This document shows, in pieces, positions 54,052 through 61,506 of a stretch of 64,000 nt of DNA. Where the stretch lies: the IMG/VR virus record IMGVR_UViG_3300021440_000013, positions 152,877-216,876 of that record; one strand, given 5' to 3'. The number at the start of each line of letters is the position of its first letter. Position 1 is the first letter of the stretch. The position numbers were made by a program, and so were the translations under genes. The DNA comes from a virus. The notes under the pieces are model-generated. The model did no database searches, was not told the DNA's origin, and saw nothing but the letters and a program-made list of their open reading frames with translations.

Positions 54052-54414
54052 ATGATTAATTTAAACGATATACGGCTAGGGCATCAAAAAGAAATCTGGC
54101 ACCCCTGCGTAAGGCAGGTTGGTTTTCGATCATTTCCTTCTGCTAAACGCCTAAGTGTGCTGGAAGTCGTTGTAGACGAAAACTTTTACATCCTAAAGGT
54201 TTTTGATGACGTTGCAGGTAAGTACACGCTTGCTTTAGATACGGCCAGTGGCATGGTGGATGACTTTTATTACACCGAAGATGCGGCGCTCAAGATTTCA
54301 ACGATAGGTTTTTATGAGAAGCGCTTTGAAGCGGAAAGACGCCCTCTTCCCTATCTGGGTCTGAGTGTGCTCGGTCTTTTAATTGTCATGAGCCTTTTAG
54401 CGTTGACAAAGTGA
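54052..54414 (+). CDS. Small protein with C-terminal membrane anchor, 120 aa
   Basis: The first 95 residues are soluble and beta-rich. Residues about 98-117 (PLPYLGLSVLGLLIVMSLLALTK region) form a single hydrophobic helix near the C-terminus, like a tail-anchored protein facing the cytoplasm. Family unknown. It ends just before a hairpin. Confidence 0.74.
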   Translation: MINLNDIRLGHQKEIWHPCVRQVGFRSFPSAKRLSVLEVVVDENFYILKVFDDVAGKYTLALDTASGMVDDFYYTEDAALKISTIGFYEKRFEAERRPLPYLGLSVLGLLIVMSLLALTK

Positions 54415-54417
54415 TTA

Positions 54418-54446
54418 AGAGAGGAGGGCTAAAACCCTCCTCTCTC
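54418..54446 (+). terminator. Terminator-like hairpin
   Basis: GAGAGGAGGG / CCCTCCTCTC with loop CTAAAA. No T tract follows (TCAGTATGTC). Confidence 0.7.
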
Positions 54447-54558
54447 AGTATGTCTTTTAAAAGCCTATAGAGGCTGTTAGACGCATTATTTTAAGCTTTC
54501 TGATACATAGCCTACCATCAGAGACTTTTTCCCACAGAAAGGCTTTTCCTATGGAAGC

Positions 54559-54583
54559 TTCGGTCACTTAAATCTTACATGTT
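54559..54583 (+). promoter_or_regulatory. Putative phage promoter, shared 25-bp motif
   Basis: TTCGGTCACTTAAAT, CT, TACATGTT matches the first 15 and the TAC-TG part of the motif. It ends 20 bp before the GTG start at 54604, so transcription would begin very near the ribosome site. Confidence 0.55.
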
Positions 54584-54603
54584 ATACGCCTAGGAGAAGT
54601 TCT

Positions 54604-55302
54604 GTGTTTAACCCTCACCAAACGCTGGAATATAAGTCACTCTCAGATGTGATCTCTGAGGTGCGTGATGTCTTTATTCTCGACATCACCCAGTATTGTT
54701 ATTACCTCCCAACTCACTTTACCGACATCCTTAATCCTGAGCCGTTGGGTGTTTACGCACCGAATCGATTAAAGCCGGTCTTCTCGTTTGAAAATGGGCA
54801 AGCGTACTATACAGCAAACGCCTATAAGGCAAGACAGGCGCCCGATATCTGGAACTTTGAGACGTTTATCAAATCGAGCTCACCGATCTACTCACCACAA
54901 GGAAAGTTTCTTTGCCAAGCACCCTCGCTTGCCCCTTACTTCTTTCAACAGAAATGTTCGTATAATTACGCAGCGATGCACGTGGCTTTTATTTTGATCT
55001 ACGAGATGTTTAGCCATCTACACAGCCAGACCTATATCGGAATAAATCTACCCATGAGCGCACTTAGGCTAGAGCGTTATGTTAAGCCTGAGTACCTGCA
55101 AGCCGTTTTAGATGAACGGATAAGTCATCCAGGTCACGCCACCATCGCTGCTGAGGCGTATAACTTCATTGGACGCGATCGCTACTCCAATTACCGCTTG
55201 AAGTTCGAAAACACAACACTCATCATAGAAAAAGGAAATGATTACCGTGTTGTCGAATATTATCGGAGACTCTTCGATGAGCTGGAATCACAAGGTTATT
55301 GA
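54604..55302 (+). CDS. Unknown protein, 232 aa
   Basis: GTG start at 54604 with AGGAG 8 nt upstream. Aromatic-rich soluble protein with many Tyr and no catalytic motif that I can see. First gene behind a promoter-like site in a run of small, often overlapping genes (54604-57387), the usual appearance of phage early genes directed at the host. Last 26 bp overlap the next gene. Confidence 0.76.
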   Translation: MFNPHQTLEYKSLSDVISEVRDVFILDITQYCYYLPTHFTDILNPEPLGVYAPNRLKPVFSFENGQAYYTANAYKARQAPDIWNFETFIKSSSPIYSPQGKFLCQAPSLAPYFFQQKCSYNYAAMHVAFILIYEMFSHLHSQTYIGINLPMSALRLERYVKPEYLQAVLDERISHPGHATIAAEAYNFIGRDRYSNYRLKFENTTLIIEKGNDYRVVEYYRRLFDELESQGY

Positions 55303-55732
55303 GAAACCACCTGCCGCAATCATTGTTGATTTCTCGGAAATCATTTATCGATACACACCCCAGACCTCGTTTAAGTCATATCTTTTTAACCGAGTGGTAC
55401 CGCTGGTAAACCTGATGCGGGTCTTCGGGGTAAAGGATATCATTGAATCTGTCCTCATTTTAGATTACGATAATCCAGAGTGTCGCTTTGCTGTCTGGGA
55501 AGTTCTGGAACATAAATACTGGAATACTAACATGGACTTCTGGGATCACACGGAATCCGTCGAAACACTCAGTATCATAGTGGACCTTGTTGTCGAAGAG
55601 GTCGATACGCACATACGGGACACCTTGACCCCACATAACCTCTCGTCGGAGTACGCGAGCTATCTTTTTCACCAGTGGGTTGGGGCAGGCGCGGCCTTAC
55701 TTACACACCGCTACGCTGAAACGACTCTCTAA
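55277..55732 (+). CDS. Unknown protein, 151 aa
   Basis: ATG at 55277 (MSWNHKVIEKPPAAIIVDFSE) is preferred over the longer frame from 55238 because GGAG lies 8 nt upstream. Alpha/beta protein with acidic C-terminal half (VDLVVEEVDTHIRDTL). Overlaps the previous gene by 26 bp. Not recognised; likely early. Confidence 0.7.
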   Translation: MSWNHKVIEKPPAAIIVDFSEIIYRYTPQTSFKSYLFNRVVPLVNLMRVFGVKDIIESVLILDYDNPECRFAVWEVLEHKYWNTNMDFWDHTESVETLSIIVDLVVEEVDTHIRDTLTPHNLSSEYASYLFHQWVGAGAALLTHRYAETTL

Positions 55733-55749
55733 TAACGGAAAATAAGGAC

Positions 55750-56160
55750 ATGCTCTCCTATCTTCTAGCTCGTCTAAACCTCACGGTGAGTTCACTTGCT
55801 CTGGTGGACATCATGAAGCAAAATGGCTTAGATCTTGAGCATGTCTCCCAAGACCTAACCGAAATCGTTCAAAACGATGCGTGGTGCAAAGCTTTTGAAG
55901 AATCGTTTCTCTTTGACCTAAGTGAGCTTGTTTTACTGAGTGAGTTTGAATATGATCTTCTTACCCTTAGAGAAGAGTTTAGAATTCTTCTCGATGAAAT
56001 TCGCCATGCATTAAAACTCCACAACGTCAAACAGATCGGAAAGATCGTTTCGATCCATCTGCAACTTCCCGACACGATTATCGTAGAGATCTTTACTGTA
56101 GAAAGAACATATGCCACGCGTCATCGTAGGTCTCGATTACTACGGAACTCATTTCTATAA
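55750..56160 (+). CDS. Unknown protein, 136 aa
   Basis: AAGGA site directly before the ATG. Helical and acidic (LDLEHVSQDLTEIVQ, LLDEIRHALKLHNVKQIGKIV) with a short basic tail made where the frame overlaps the next gene by 50 bp. No family recognised. Member of the small-gene run. Confidence 0.7.
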   Translation: MLSYLLARLNLTVSSLALVDIMKQNGLDLEHVSQDLTEIVQNDAWCKAFEESFLFDLSELVLLSEFEYDLLTLREEFRILLDEIRHALKLHNVKQIGKIVSIHLQLPDTIIVEIFTVERTYATRHRRSRLLRNSFL

Positions 56161-56512
56161 CGACGTTGTCCAATATTGCTACCGCACAGGACAGCCTCAG
56201 AGTCAAGAGTCGTTTAGTCGAATCTATAAAGAATGCATCAGCCAGGTTACTGCTCGCCTTAGCGTGGACTTCGAGACCTTCTTAGTCAATCTAATGGAAC
56301 TGCCTTATTGGAAACTTATTAATTACACACCGAAGGAAGAGTGTGTGGTTTTTGATGAGGTTTTTAAAAATGCCGTGCGTGCCTTTGGTATTTGTTTGTG
56401 GAACAGCATGTACACAAACAAGGTTCTTTACCCCAATTCACACTTTCATCTAGAGTCCTGTTCTCAGATCCTGGTGATCATTGTGATTCACACTGACGCG
56501 GATTATGTTTAA
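56111..56512 (+). CDS. Unknown protein, 133 aa
   Basis: ATG at 56111 overlaps the preceding gene by 50 bp in another frame; GAAAGA lies upstream as a modest ribosome site. The protein starts MPRVIVGLDYYGTHFYNDVV and has scattered Cys and aromatic residues with a C-terminal hydrophobic strand (SQILVIIVIHTD). Not recognised. Confidence 0.68.
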   Translation: MPRVIVGLDYYGTHFYNDVVQYCYRTGQPQSQESFSRIYKECISQVTARLSVDFETFLVNLMELPYWKLINYTPKEECVVFDEVFKNAVRAFGICLWNSMYTNKVLYPNSHFHLESCSQILVIIVIHTDADYV

Positions 56513-56524
56513 GGAAAAATACAT

Positions 56525-56914
56525 ATGTATAACCTTGGTGTTACGTATTCGTTTAACACACGCAGCCCGGTCTTTCTGAGTGCGCGTATTGAGCGCGCTA
56601 AGCTCAAATCGATCGTAGATGTGGACATCGCACGTAAGTTTGCACCGATCGATCAGATGCATGCTCAGGTCTACCCGTCCCTTCCGCCGGGTACGCCCAA
56701 TAACCCCGCGGCTACGGAATATCTGGTCTTTGAAGCGTTGAATAAGTCGACCATCGTTTTTGCTAAGACGTGGATCGAAGAGAGCTCACTCCAAGTCATC
56801 GAGTATGTCTCGATCCATGTCGAGATCCCTCGAGCGAACATCACCGACGTTGAACTCGTCAGGCGTGCTCTCTCAGCGGCCAACATCAAAGATTTTGTTA
56901 TCACATCAAACTAA
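56525..56914 (+). CDS. Unknown protein, 129 aa
   Basis: AAGGAA site upstream. Beta-strands at both ends (YNLGVTYSF; YVSIHVEIP) and a Pro-rich loop (VYPSLPPGTPNNPAAT, about 48-63). Last gene before a perfect hairpin; codon use is more biased than in its neighbours, so it may be better expressed. Family unknown. Confidence 0.72.
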   Translation: MYNLGVTYSFNTRSPVFLSARIERAKLKSIVDVDIARKFAPIDQMHAQVYPSLPPGTPNNPAATEYLVFEALNKSTIVFAKTWIEESSLQVIEYVSIHVEIPRANITDVELVRRALSAANIKDFVITSN

Positions 56915-56947
56915 ACGAGGAGTGTGGTCTAAAGCCACACTCCTCGT
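56915..56947 (+). terminator. Terminator-like hairpin
   Basis: ACGAGGAGTGTGG / CCACACTCCTCGT (13 bp) around TCTAAAG, beginning at the end of the 56525 gene. No T tract. Confidence 0.7.
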
Positions 56948-56961
56948 ATGAGGCACCCACC

Positions 56962-57387
56962 ATGGACTGTGTGCGCTACATCATTTTTGACGCCGGACCT
57001 GTTTTAAAAGGAGACCCTGTCTACGGATTGATCCGTGTTCAAGACATTCTCTCGAGTTCGATTCATTTACGAAACTTTCTAGAACTTTATCCCGTTAACT
57101 TCGTCCTGGAGTCTGTTTTTGTTTCGATCTTTCTACACACTCCGTGCGTAGTAGAAGACCTTATCGACCGAATGACAGACGAAGAACATTACGAAGCGGT
57201 TCTTTTGATTGAGCAGCATCCCAGTCTTCTTCATGAACTTGAAAAATACACCGACGCCCTCAAAACAAACGTGATCACGACACTTGTTCAGACACTTAAA
57301 CCCTACGGCTTAGAAGGAGAATATCACTTCTACACCGTGAAAGCCTGGGTGAGCGCCACACTCATTCAGCTTGAATACTATAAATAA
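56962..57387 (+). CDS. Unknown protein, 141 aa
   Basis: Starts 15 bp after the hairpin. Mostly helical, acidic, with two Cys and a segment HTPCVVEDLIDRMTDEEHYEAV. No family recognised. It ends in front of another hairpin, so it is a one-gene unit unless the upstream hairpin is leaky. Its ribosome site is weak (GAGGCACC), with its distance set by the hairpin. Confidence 0.7.
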   Translation: MDCVRYIIFDAGPVLKGDPVYGLIRVQDILSSSIHLRNFLELYPVNFVLESVFVSIFLHTPCVVEDLIDRMTDEEHYEAVLLIEQHPSLLHELEKYTDALKTNVITTLVQTLKPYGLEGEYHFYTVKAWVSATLIQLEYYK

Positions 57388-57395
57388 AAATCTTC

Positions 57396-57423
57396 AGAGA
57401 CAGGCTTTTACGAGCCTGTCTCT
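57396..57423 (+). terminator. Terminator-like hairpin
   Basis: AGAGACAGGCT / AGCCTGTCTCT (11 bp) with loop TTTACG, followed by ATGGTTTTTG. Confidence 0.7.
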
Positions 57424-57481
57424 ATGGTTTTTGTTGCCAAATGTGGTATCGGTTAGAACTAACCAAGAGGTATTTTTTTAT

Positions 57482-59605
57482 ATGAGTCAGAACAGCTTTC
57501 TACTGCCAGAAGAGGCCTACACACGCGCCATCAACCCCGTTGCCGATTGGGTTAAACAAATCGCGTTTTACGCCTCACGCATGACGGGCAAGCCTTTCGA
57601 AGCCTGCCGCCAGCATTTGATCAAGAAACTTAAGAGCGGAGCGATCCCGTTTAAAAACCCAACTGTCGTGCATTTTAAACGCGCTGAAAATGGTGACACA
57701 GAGAAAACCACCACGCCCCTCACGCAATATATCCAGGGAACGATCAAGGACAATGAGGTTCTCGCACCGACCTTTACGACATACCTACACCCCAGCGTCA
57801 AGCGCTCGGTGATCGTTGAATACCTCGACATCAACGTGGCCCAGCGCAAGGTCTATAAAAAAGCTTCTCAGAAATTTGAAGCCGAGGGCGATATCGGTAA
57901 GTTTAAATACTACCACAACGCTCAGGATTCAGCAAAACGAAGAAATAACTCGGTCTCTGGCGGCTTTGTTGCTAAAGGAAGTGTGATTGAAAATAAAAGT
58001 GCACACTCTACGCTTACTTCCACGACACGCTCCATCGCGTCTCTTTCAAACGCATCGAACGAACGACTCATCGAAGGTAACCGACATTACTTTACGTTTC
58101 AGATCGCGCTAAACAACATCATCTCGATTGCCACCGAGGCAGACAAAGAATGTGTTCAAAACGCCGTCGAGACCTTTGGTCTTGTTTACCCGAGCATAAA
58201 GGACGTGATGGCGTGCATAAAACGCTCCACCGACTTATATTGGCGGGACACGAAGGCGCTCTTAGAAATCGAGAAGTTTGTTAGTGTACTGACACCGGTT
58301 GAGCGGGCTGCGGTGGTCTACACGGGCGATCTGTACCATATCCGTGTCTTTAACGATGCTTTTGCTAGGCAGTTTTTAACAGACCTTTCAAAGAAAGGTG
58401 ACACCACACCCGTTGACGACCCTGTCGGAAAGATACATAAGACTGACGAGCAGATCGTTAACTACGCGCATCAAATCTATATCTCAGGTTTAGAGGGGGT
58501 GGGTAAAGATTACAGTAAGATCTCTGAGGACGATCGCTACATTGTTGTAAACACGTGTCTAAACATCGAGCAGACCATTGAGCGGTATAAGCTCTTTTTA
58601 GAAGCTTTCTTTTTAACGAAGAACTCTCCGTGTACGATCGCAACGATCCCAAGTATGATTCGTCGTAGCGTCGTGTTATCGGACACCGACTCGACGATGT
58701 TTTCTGTCGATAACTGGGTCGATTGGTACTTCGGGACGCTGCGTTTTGATGACGCAGCGTACGCGCTCTCTGGTGCGATCATGTTTATGGCAACCCAGGC
58801 GATTGCGCATATCCTTGCGATCTTTTCTGCGAACATGAACGTTGAGCGTTCTCGCCTCTTTACCTTAGCGATGAAGCCGGAGTATGTCTTCCCGGTCTTT
58901 GCGCAGACCTCCGTTGCAAAGCATTATTACACCGCCATTAAGGTTAAAGAAGGATCGGTCTATAAGGGGATTAAGATGGAGATCAAAGGCGTCCATATGA
59001 AGGACTCCTCGGTACCCACGACCATCATTAAATCCGCTGCCGAAGAAATGCGTGCCATTATCGATTCGGTAATGCGTAATGAAAAGCTTAGCTTGAAAGC
59101 GATGCTTGCTAAGGCTTCAGATATTGAAAGGGAGATCACACGCTCTATCGATGCCGGTGAAGTGACGTACCTAAAGAAAATCAAGATCAAAGAAAAGACC
59201 GCCTACAAAGATACAGAAGAGCGCTCTCCGTACCAGTATTACGTAATGTGGCAAAAATGCTTTGCGTCAAGCTATGGTGATGCGCCCAAGCCTCCGTATC
59301 AAGCAGTGCGCCTTCCGCTTAACATCGCCAGCCAGACTGCACTAAGGGAGTGGATCGTTCAGATCGAGAATCCCGCGGTTAAAGAAGCGTTGGGCCACTA
59401 TTTTAAAGACACGGGAAAAGGGCCTGTGCGGTCTTTCCCTGTGCCGATTGCGCATTGTTCGATGCATGGTTTTCCGCCTGAGCTAAAAGCTGTGCTAGAT
59501 ACACGTAAGATCATTTTGACACTGACTAAGTCATACCGGAACATTTTGGAATCACTAGGCTTTTTCTCAAAACGTGACATGCTTTTAATCGAACAAGGAT
59601 ATTAG
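57482..59605 (+). CDS. Family B DNA polymerase, palm/thumb part (split polymerase)
   Basis: 707 residues from ATG 57482 (MSQNSFLLPEE), chosen because AAGAGG lies upstream and the longer frame would run through a hairpin. Polymerase motifs in order: a motif B-like RRNNSVSGGF (about 154-163, the N-S-x-x-G of K...NSxYG); motif C VLSDTDSTMF (about 397-406, D-T-D-S with both metal Asp); and the KKxY-type AKHYYTAIKVKEG...KGVHMKD (about 479-510). Motif A (D-x-x-S-L-Y-P) is absent, and no 3'-5' exonuclease motifs are seen, so the N-terminal part must come from another gene. Split, highly divergent B polymerases are known in phiKZ-like phages. It replicates the phage genome. Confidence 0.78.
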   Translation: MSQNSFLLPEEAYTRAINPVADWVKQIAFYASRMTGKPFEACRQHLIKKLKSGAIPFKNPTVVHFKRAENGDTEKTTTPLTQYIQGTIKDNEVLAPTFTTYLHPSVKRSVIVEYLDINVAQRKVYKKASQKFEAEGDIGKFKYYHNAQDSAKRRNNSVSGGFVAKGSVIENKSAHSTLTSTTRSIASLSNASNERLIEGNRHYFTFQIALNNIISIATEADKECVQNAVETFGLVYPSIKDVMACIKRSTDLYWRDTKALLEIEKFVSVLTPVERAAVVYTGDLYHIRVFNDAFARQFLTDLSKKGDTTPVDDPVGKIHKTDEQIVNYAHQIYISGLEGVGKDYSKISEDDRYIVVNTCLNIEQTIERYKLFLEAFFLTKNSPCTIATIPSMIRRSVVLSDTDSTMFSVDNWVDWYFGTLRFDDAAYALSGAIMFMATQAIAHILAIFSANMNVERSRLFTLAMKPEYVFPVFAQTSVAKHYYTAIKVKEGSVYKGIKMEIKGVHMKDSSVPTTIIKSAAEEMRAIIDSVMRNEKLSLKAMLAKASDIEREITRSIDAGEVTYLKKIKIKEKTAYKDTEERSPYQYYVMWQKCFASSYGDAPKPPYQAVRLPLNIASQTALREWIVQIENPAVKEALGHYFKDTGKGPVRSFPVPIAHCSMHGFPPELKAVLDTRKIILTLTKSYRNILESLGFFSKRDMLLIEQGY

Positions 59606-59621
59606 AGAAAGGGGAATAAAA

Positions 59622-60815
59622 ATGTCAGGTTCCAAAAAGAACCTGATCAACTACGGTTTTAAGTATCGCTTGTATCCAAGCCATCGCCAGCGCGATCAGA
59701 TCGAAACCCTCTTTGCGGGTGTGCGTCGAGTCCATAATGACTACGTCACACATACCAAAGAGAGCACTGGTCTAGATCACGAAGCCGTCAAACAGTCACG
59801 CCGCCTCACGATCAGGAGTCTGGCGCAGCTCCCTAAGCGCGTGCTTGAAAAGACCCACCAGCTTTTGCAAAATGCTTACGCTAAAGCTGTAAAGCGTAAA
59901 AGACATCTTCCCCAGTTAAAGTCTTGGAGAAGTTTTCAAAGCGCACACTTTGACAAAGGACTCTACGCCATCCATAACGATGGCGTAGAGTTTAGTGGGA
60001 TCGAAGGACGGGTTCGTACGTGTTTTCATCGAGAGATGCTGCCGGGAAAGATCCGCGACTGCTGCTTAAAACGAGACAAGCTTGGCCGATACTTCGTGAG
60101 TTTTAAGCTCACGGTAAGACCGTTTAAACGATCAGGTAATAACGCAGTGGGTGTTGACTTAGGTCTTAAGAGCTTCGCCGTGTGTTCGGATGGGTTTGTA
60201 TTTGAAAACCTAAAACTCAAAAAACGAGCTCAACCTCACCTTCAAAAACGATATGAAACACTAAGGGGAAAGACCGCCGGTTCAAAGAACTTCAATAAAA
60301 CACTCCAAAGCATCCGTAAGCTAGAAGAAAAGGTCGCACAACGTCGACGTCATTATTTTCATGTTTTAACCGCAAAACTCATCCGTGAGAATTGTGTGAT
60401 CGGGCTCGAAGCGCTCGATATCGCCAGAATGATGACTAAGGACGGGAAGCGTAAACTTAAAATCGAAGACGCGGGCTGGGGTTTGTTTAGGAAAATGACG
60501 GTTGAAAAAGCCCGTATCTCAACAGGCACCGCGGTGGTTTTGGCACCACCTGAGTATCCGTCGACTCAGACGTGTTCAGTCTGTGAGAACAAGAGTCCCA
60601 CTAAGATCGCACTGGGTGTGAGTCAATGGCGGTGTCCGTTTTGCGGAACCCACCACGATCGTGACATGAACGCAGCGAATAATCTACGCACCATGGCAGT
60701 TCGCTGGAACACACATCTCAGAAGCAGTATGAAGGGGGTGCGGGTTCTTATAGGTGACCCAAATAGATGGGCAGTCGATTACCACTCTATGGATTACTAC
60801 AACGCCACGTACTGA
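59622..60815 (+). CDS. tnpB: TnpB-family RNA-guided nuclease (IS605 OrfB-like), intact
   Basis: 397 residues, usual TnpB length. N-terminal YGFKYRLYPSHRQRDQIETLF (about 10-30) is the OrfB helix-turn-helix-like start. RuvC-like triad is complete: VGVDLGLKS (Asp about 178), IGLEALDIARM (Glu about 262) and HDRDMNAANN (Asp about 348). Zinc finger CSVC (about 318-321) and CPFC (about 338-341). TnpB proteins use an omega RNA made at the 3' end of their gene to cut DNA next to a short motif. No TnpA (Y1 transposase) gene is near. Strong site (AGAAAGGGG) 16 bp after the DNA polymerase. The three non-coding repeats begin 6 bp after its stop, the usual place of the omega RNA. Confidence 0.92.
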   Translation: MSGSKKNLINYGFKYRLYPSHRQRDQIETLFAGVRRVHNDYVTHTKESTGLDHEAVKQSRRLTIRSLAQLPKRVLEKTHQLLQNAYAKAVKRKRHLPQLKSWRSFQSAHFDKGLYAIHNDGVEFSGIEGRVRTCFHREMLPGKIRDCCLKRDKLGRYFVSFKLTVRPFKRSGNNAVGVDLGLKSFAVCSDGFVFENLKLKKRAQPHLQKRYETLRGKTAGSKNFNKTLQSIRKLEEKVAQRRRHYFHVLTAKLIRENCVIGLEALDIARMMTKDGKRKLKIEDAGWGLFRKMTVEKARISTGTAVVLAPPEYPSTQTCSVCENKSPTKIALGVSQWRCPFCGTHHDRDMNAANNLRTMAVRWNTHLRSSMKGVRVLIGDPNRWAVDYHSMDYYNATY

Positions 60816-60820
60816 GTAAG

Positions 60821-60990
60821 ACCTACCGGCGCTCACCGGGAAGAACGCCTTGAGGCAGCACCATCGCCGATAGGAACCAATGAGTCTCTGTGCGCAAAGC
60901 ACAGCGTAGGGATGGGGCACCAACCCCATCCCTACATATTCCTAAGCGCAAAGCACGTCTCCAATAGATGGAGATGCCTGCGTAGTTTTT
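60821..60990 (+). repeat. Structured repeat unit 1 behind tnpB (candidate omega RNA)
   Basis: Unit order: ACCGGCGCTCACCGG; GAACGCCTTGAGGCAGC; P1 arm TAGGAA (near 60871); hairpin CTGTGC-GCAAA-GCACAG; 12-bp stem GTAGGGATGGGG / CCCCATCCCTAC (60906-60917, 60924-60935) with loop CACCAA (60918-60923); P1 closing arm TTCCTA (60939-60944); then AGCGCAAAGCAC, a direct copy of the first hairpin loop region. The 3' part is GTCTCCAATAGATGGAG (a small hairpin) and then GTTTTTACC. The next gap to unit 2 is about 40 nt. An RNA fold is clear; the omega RNA role is inferred from the position behind tnpB. Confidence 0.8.
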
Positions 60991-61032
60991 ACCACGTAAG
61001 GAGGTGTGGTAAGGTAGCAAACAACACGTTAT

Positions 61033-61215
61033 ACTTACCGGCGCTCACCGGAACCGTTAAGAACGCCTTGAGGCAGCACCATCGCCGATAGGAACCAATG
61101 AGTCTCTGTGCGCAAAGCACAGCGTAGGGATGGGGTTGGTGCCCCATCCCTACATATTCCTAAGCGCAAAGCAGTGTAGCACCTGATCTAGGCGTCCGAA
61201 CATTTTTTTTACCAC
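61033..61215 (+). repeat. Structured repeat unit 2 behind tnpB
   Basis: Same core as unit 1, with a 5-nt expansion after CACCGG (GAACCGTTAAGAACG). Stem GTAGGGATGGGG / CCCCATCCCTAC at 61124-61135 and 61142-61153; loop TTGGTG (61136-61141), the exact reverse complement of the unit 1 loop. First hairpin CTGTGC-GCAAA-GCACAG and downstream copy AGCGCAAAGCA as in unit 1. The 3' part is different: GTGTAGCACCTGATCTAGG (CCT/AGG hairpin) and then a run of 8 T (61203-61210), so this unit may have its own terminator. Confidence 0.8.
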
Positions 61216-61250
61216 CATCGATAAGTGTTGAACTAGCGGACACCGGTTAT

Positions 61251-61426
61251 ACCTACCGGCGCTCACCGGGAAGAACGCCTTGAGGCAGCACCATCGCCGA
61301 TAGGAACCAATGAGTCTCTGTGTGTACAACACAGCGTAGGGATGGGGCTGAAACCCCATCCCTACATATTCCTAAGTGTACAACACGTCTCCAATAGATG
61401 GAGGTAGCTGCATAATTTTTACTACC
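61251..61426 (+). repeat. Structured repeat unit 3 behind tnpB
   Basis: Same core; stem GTAGGGATGGGG / CCCCATCCCTAC at 61336-61347 and 61354-61365 with loop CTGAAA. First hairpin is CTGTGT-GTACA-ACACAG: the closing C-G pair of units 1 and 2 has become T-A and the loop has changed. The downstream copy has changed with it (AGTGTACAACAC). 3' part GTCTCCAATAGATGGAG as in unit 1, then ATTTTTACT. The stretch between unit 3 and the next gene holds a promoter-like site. Confidence 0.8.
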
Positions 61427-61439
61427 CCTTCTAAAACTC

Positions 61440-61464
61440 TATGACCACATAGATCTTTCTTGGC
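61440..61464 (+). promoter_or_regulatory. Putative phage promoter, shared 25-bp motif
   Basis: TATGACCACATAGAT, CT, TTCTTGGC: partial match to the motif in the right place, 42 bp before the ATG at 61507. Confidence 0.5.
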
Positions 61465-61506
61465 AACACAACATCAATAAAGCTTTTACCTTATACGGAG
61501 GTAGAT

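Noticed and set aside
60816-61440. CRISPR array
   Set aside because: Only three copies of a long (about 170 nt) structured unit with irregular spacing; no 25-40 bp repeats alternating with uniform spacers, and no cas genes.
59622-61440. Complete IS605-type insertion sequence
   Set aside because: tnpB is intact but no tnpA is present, and I could not identify a pair of left and right ends; the repeats are all on one side.
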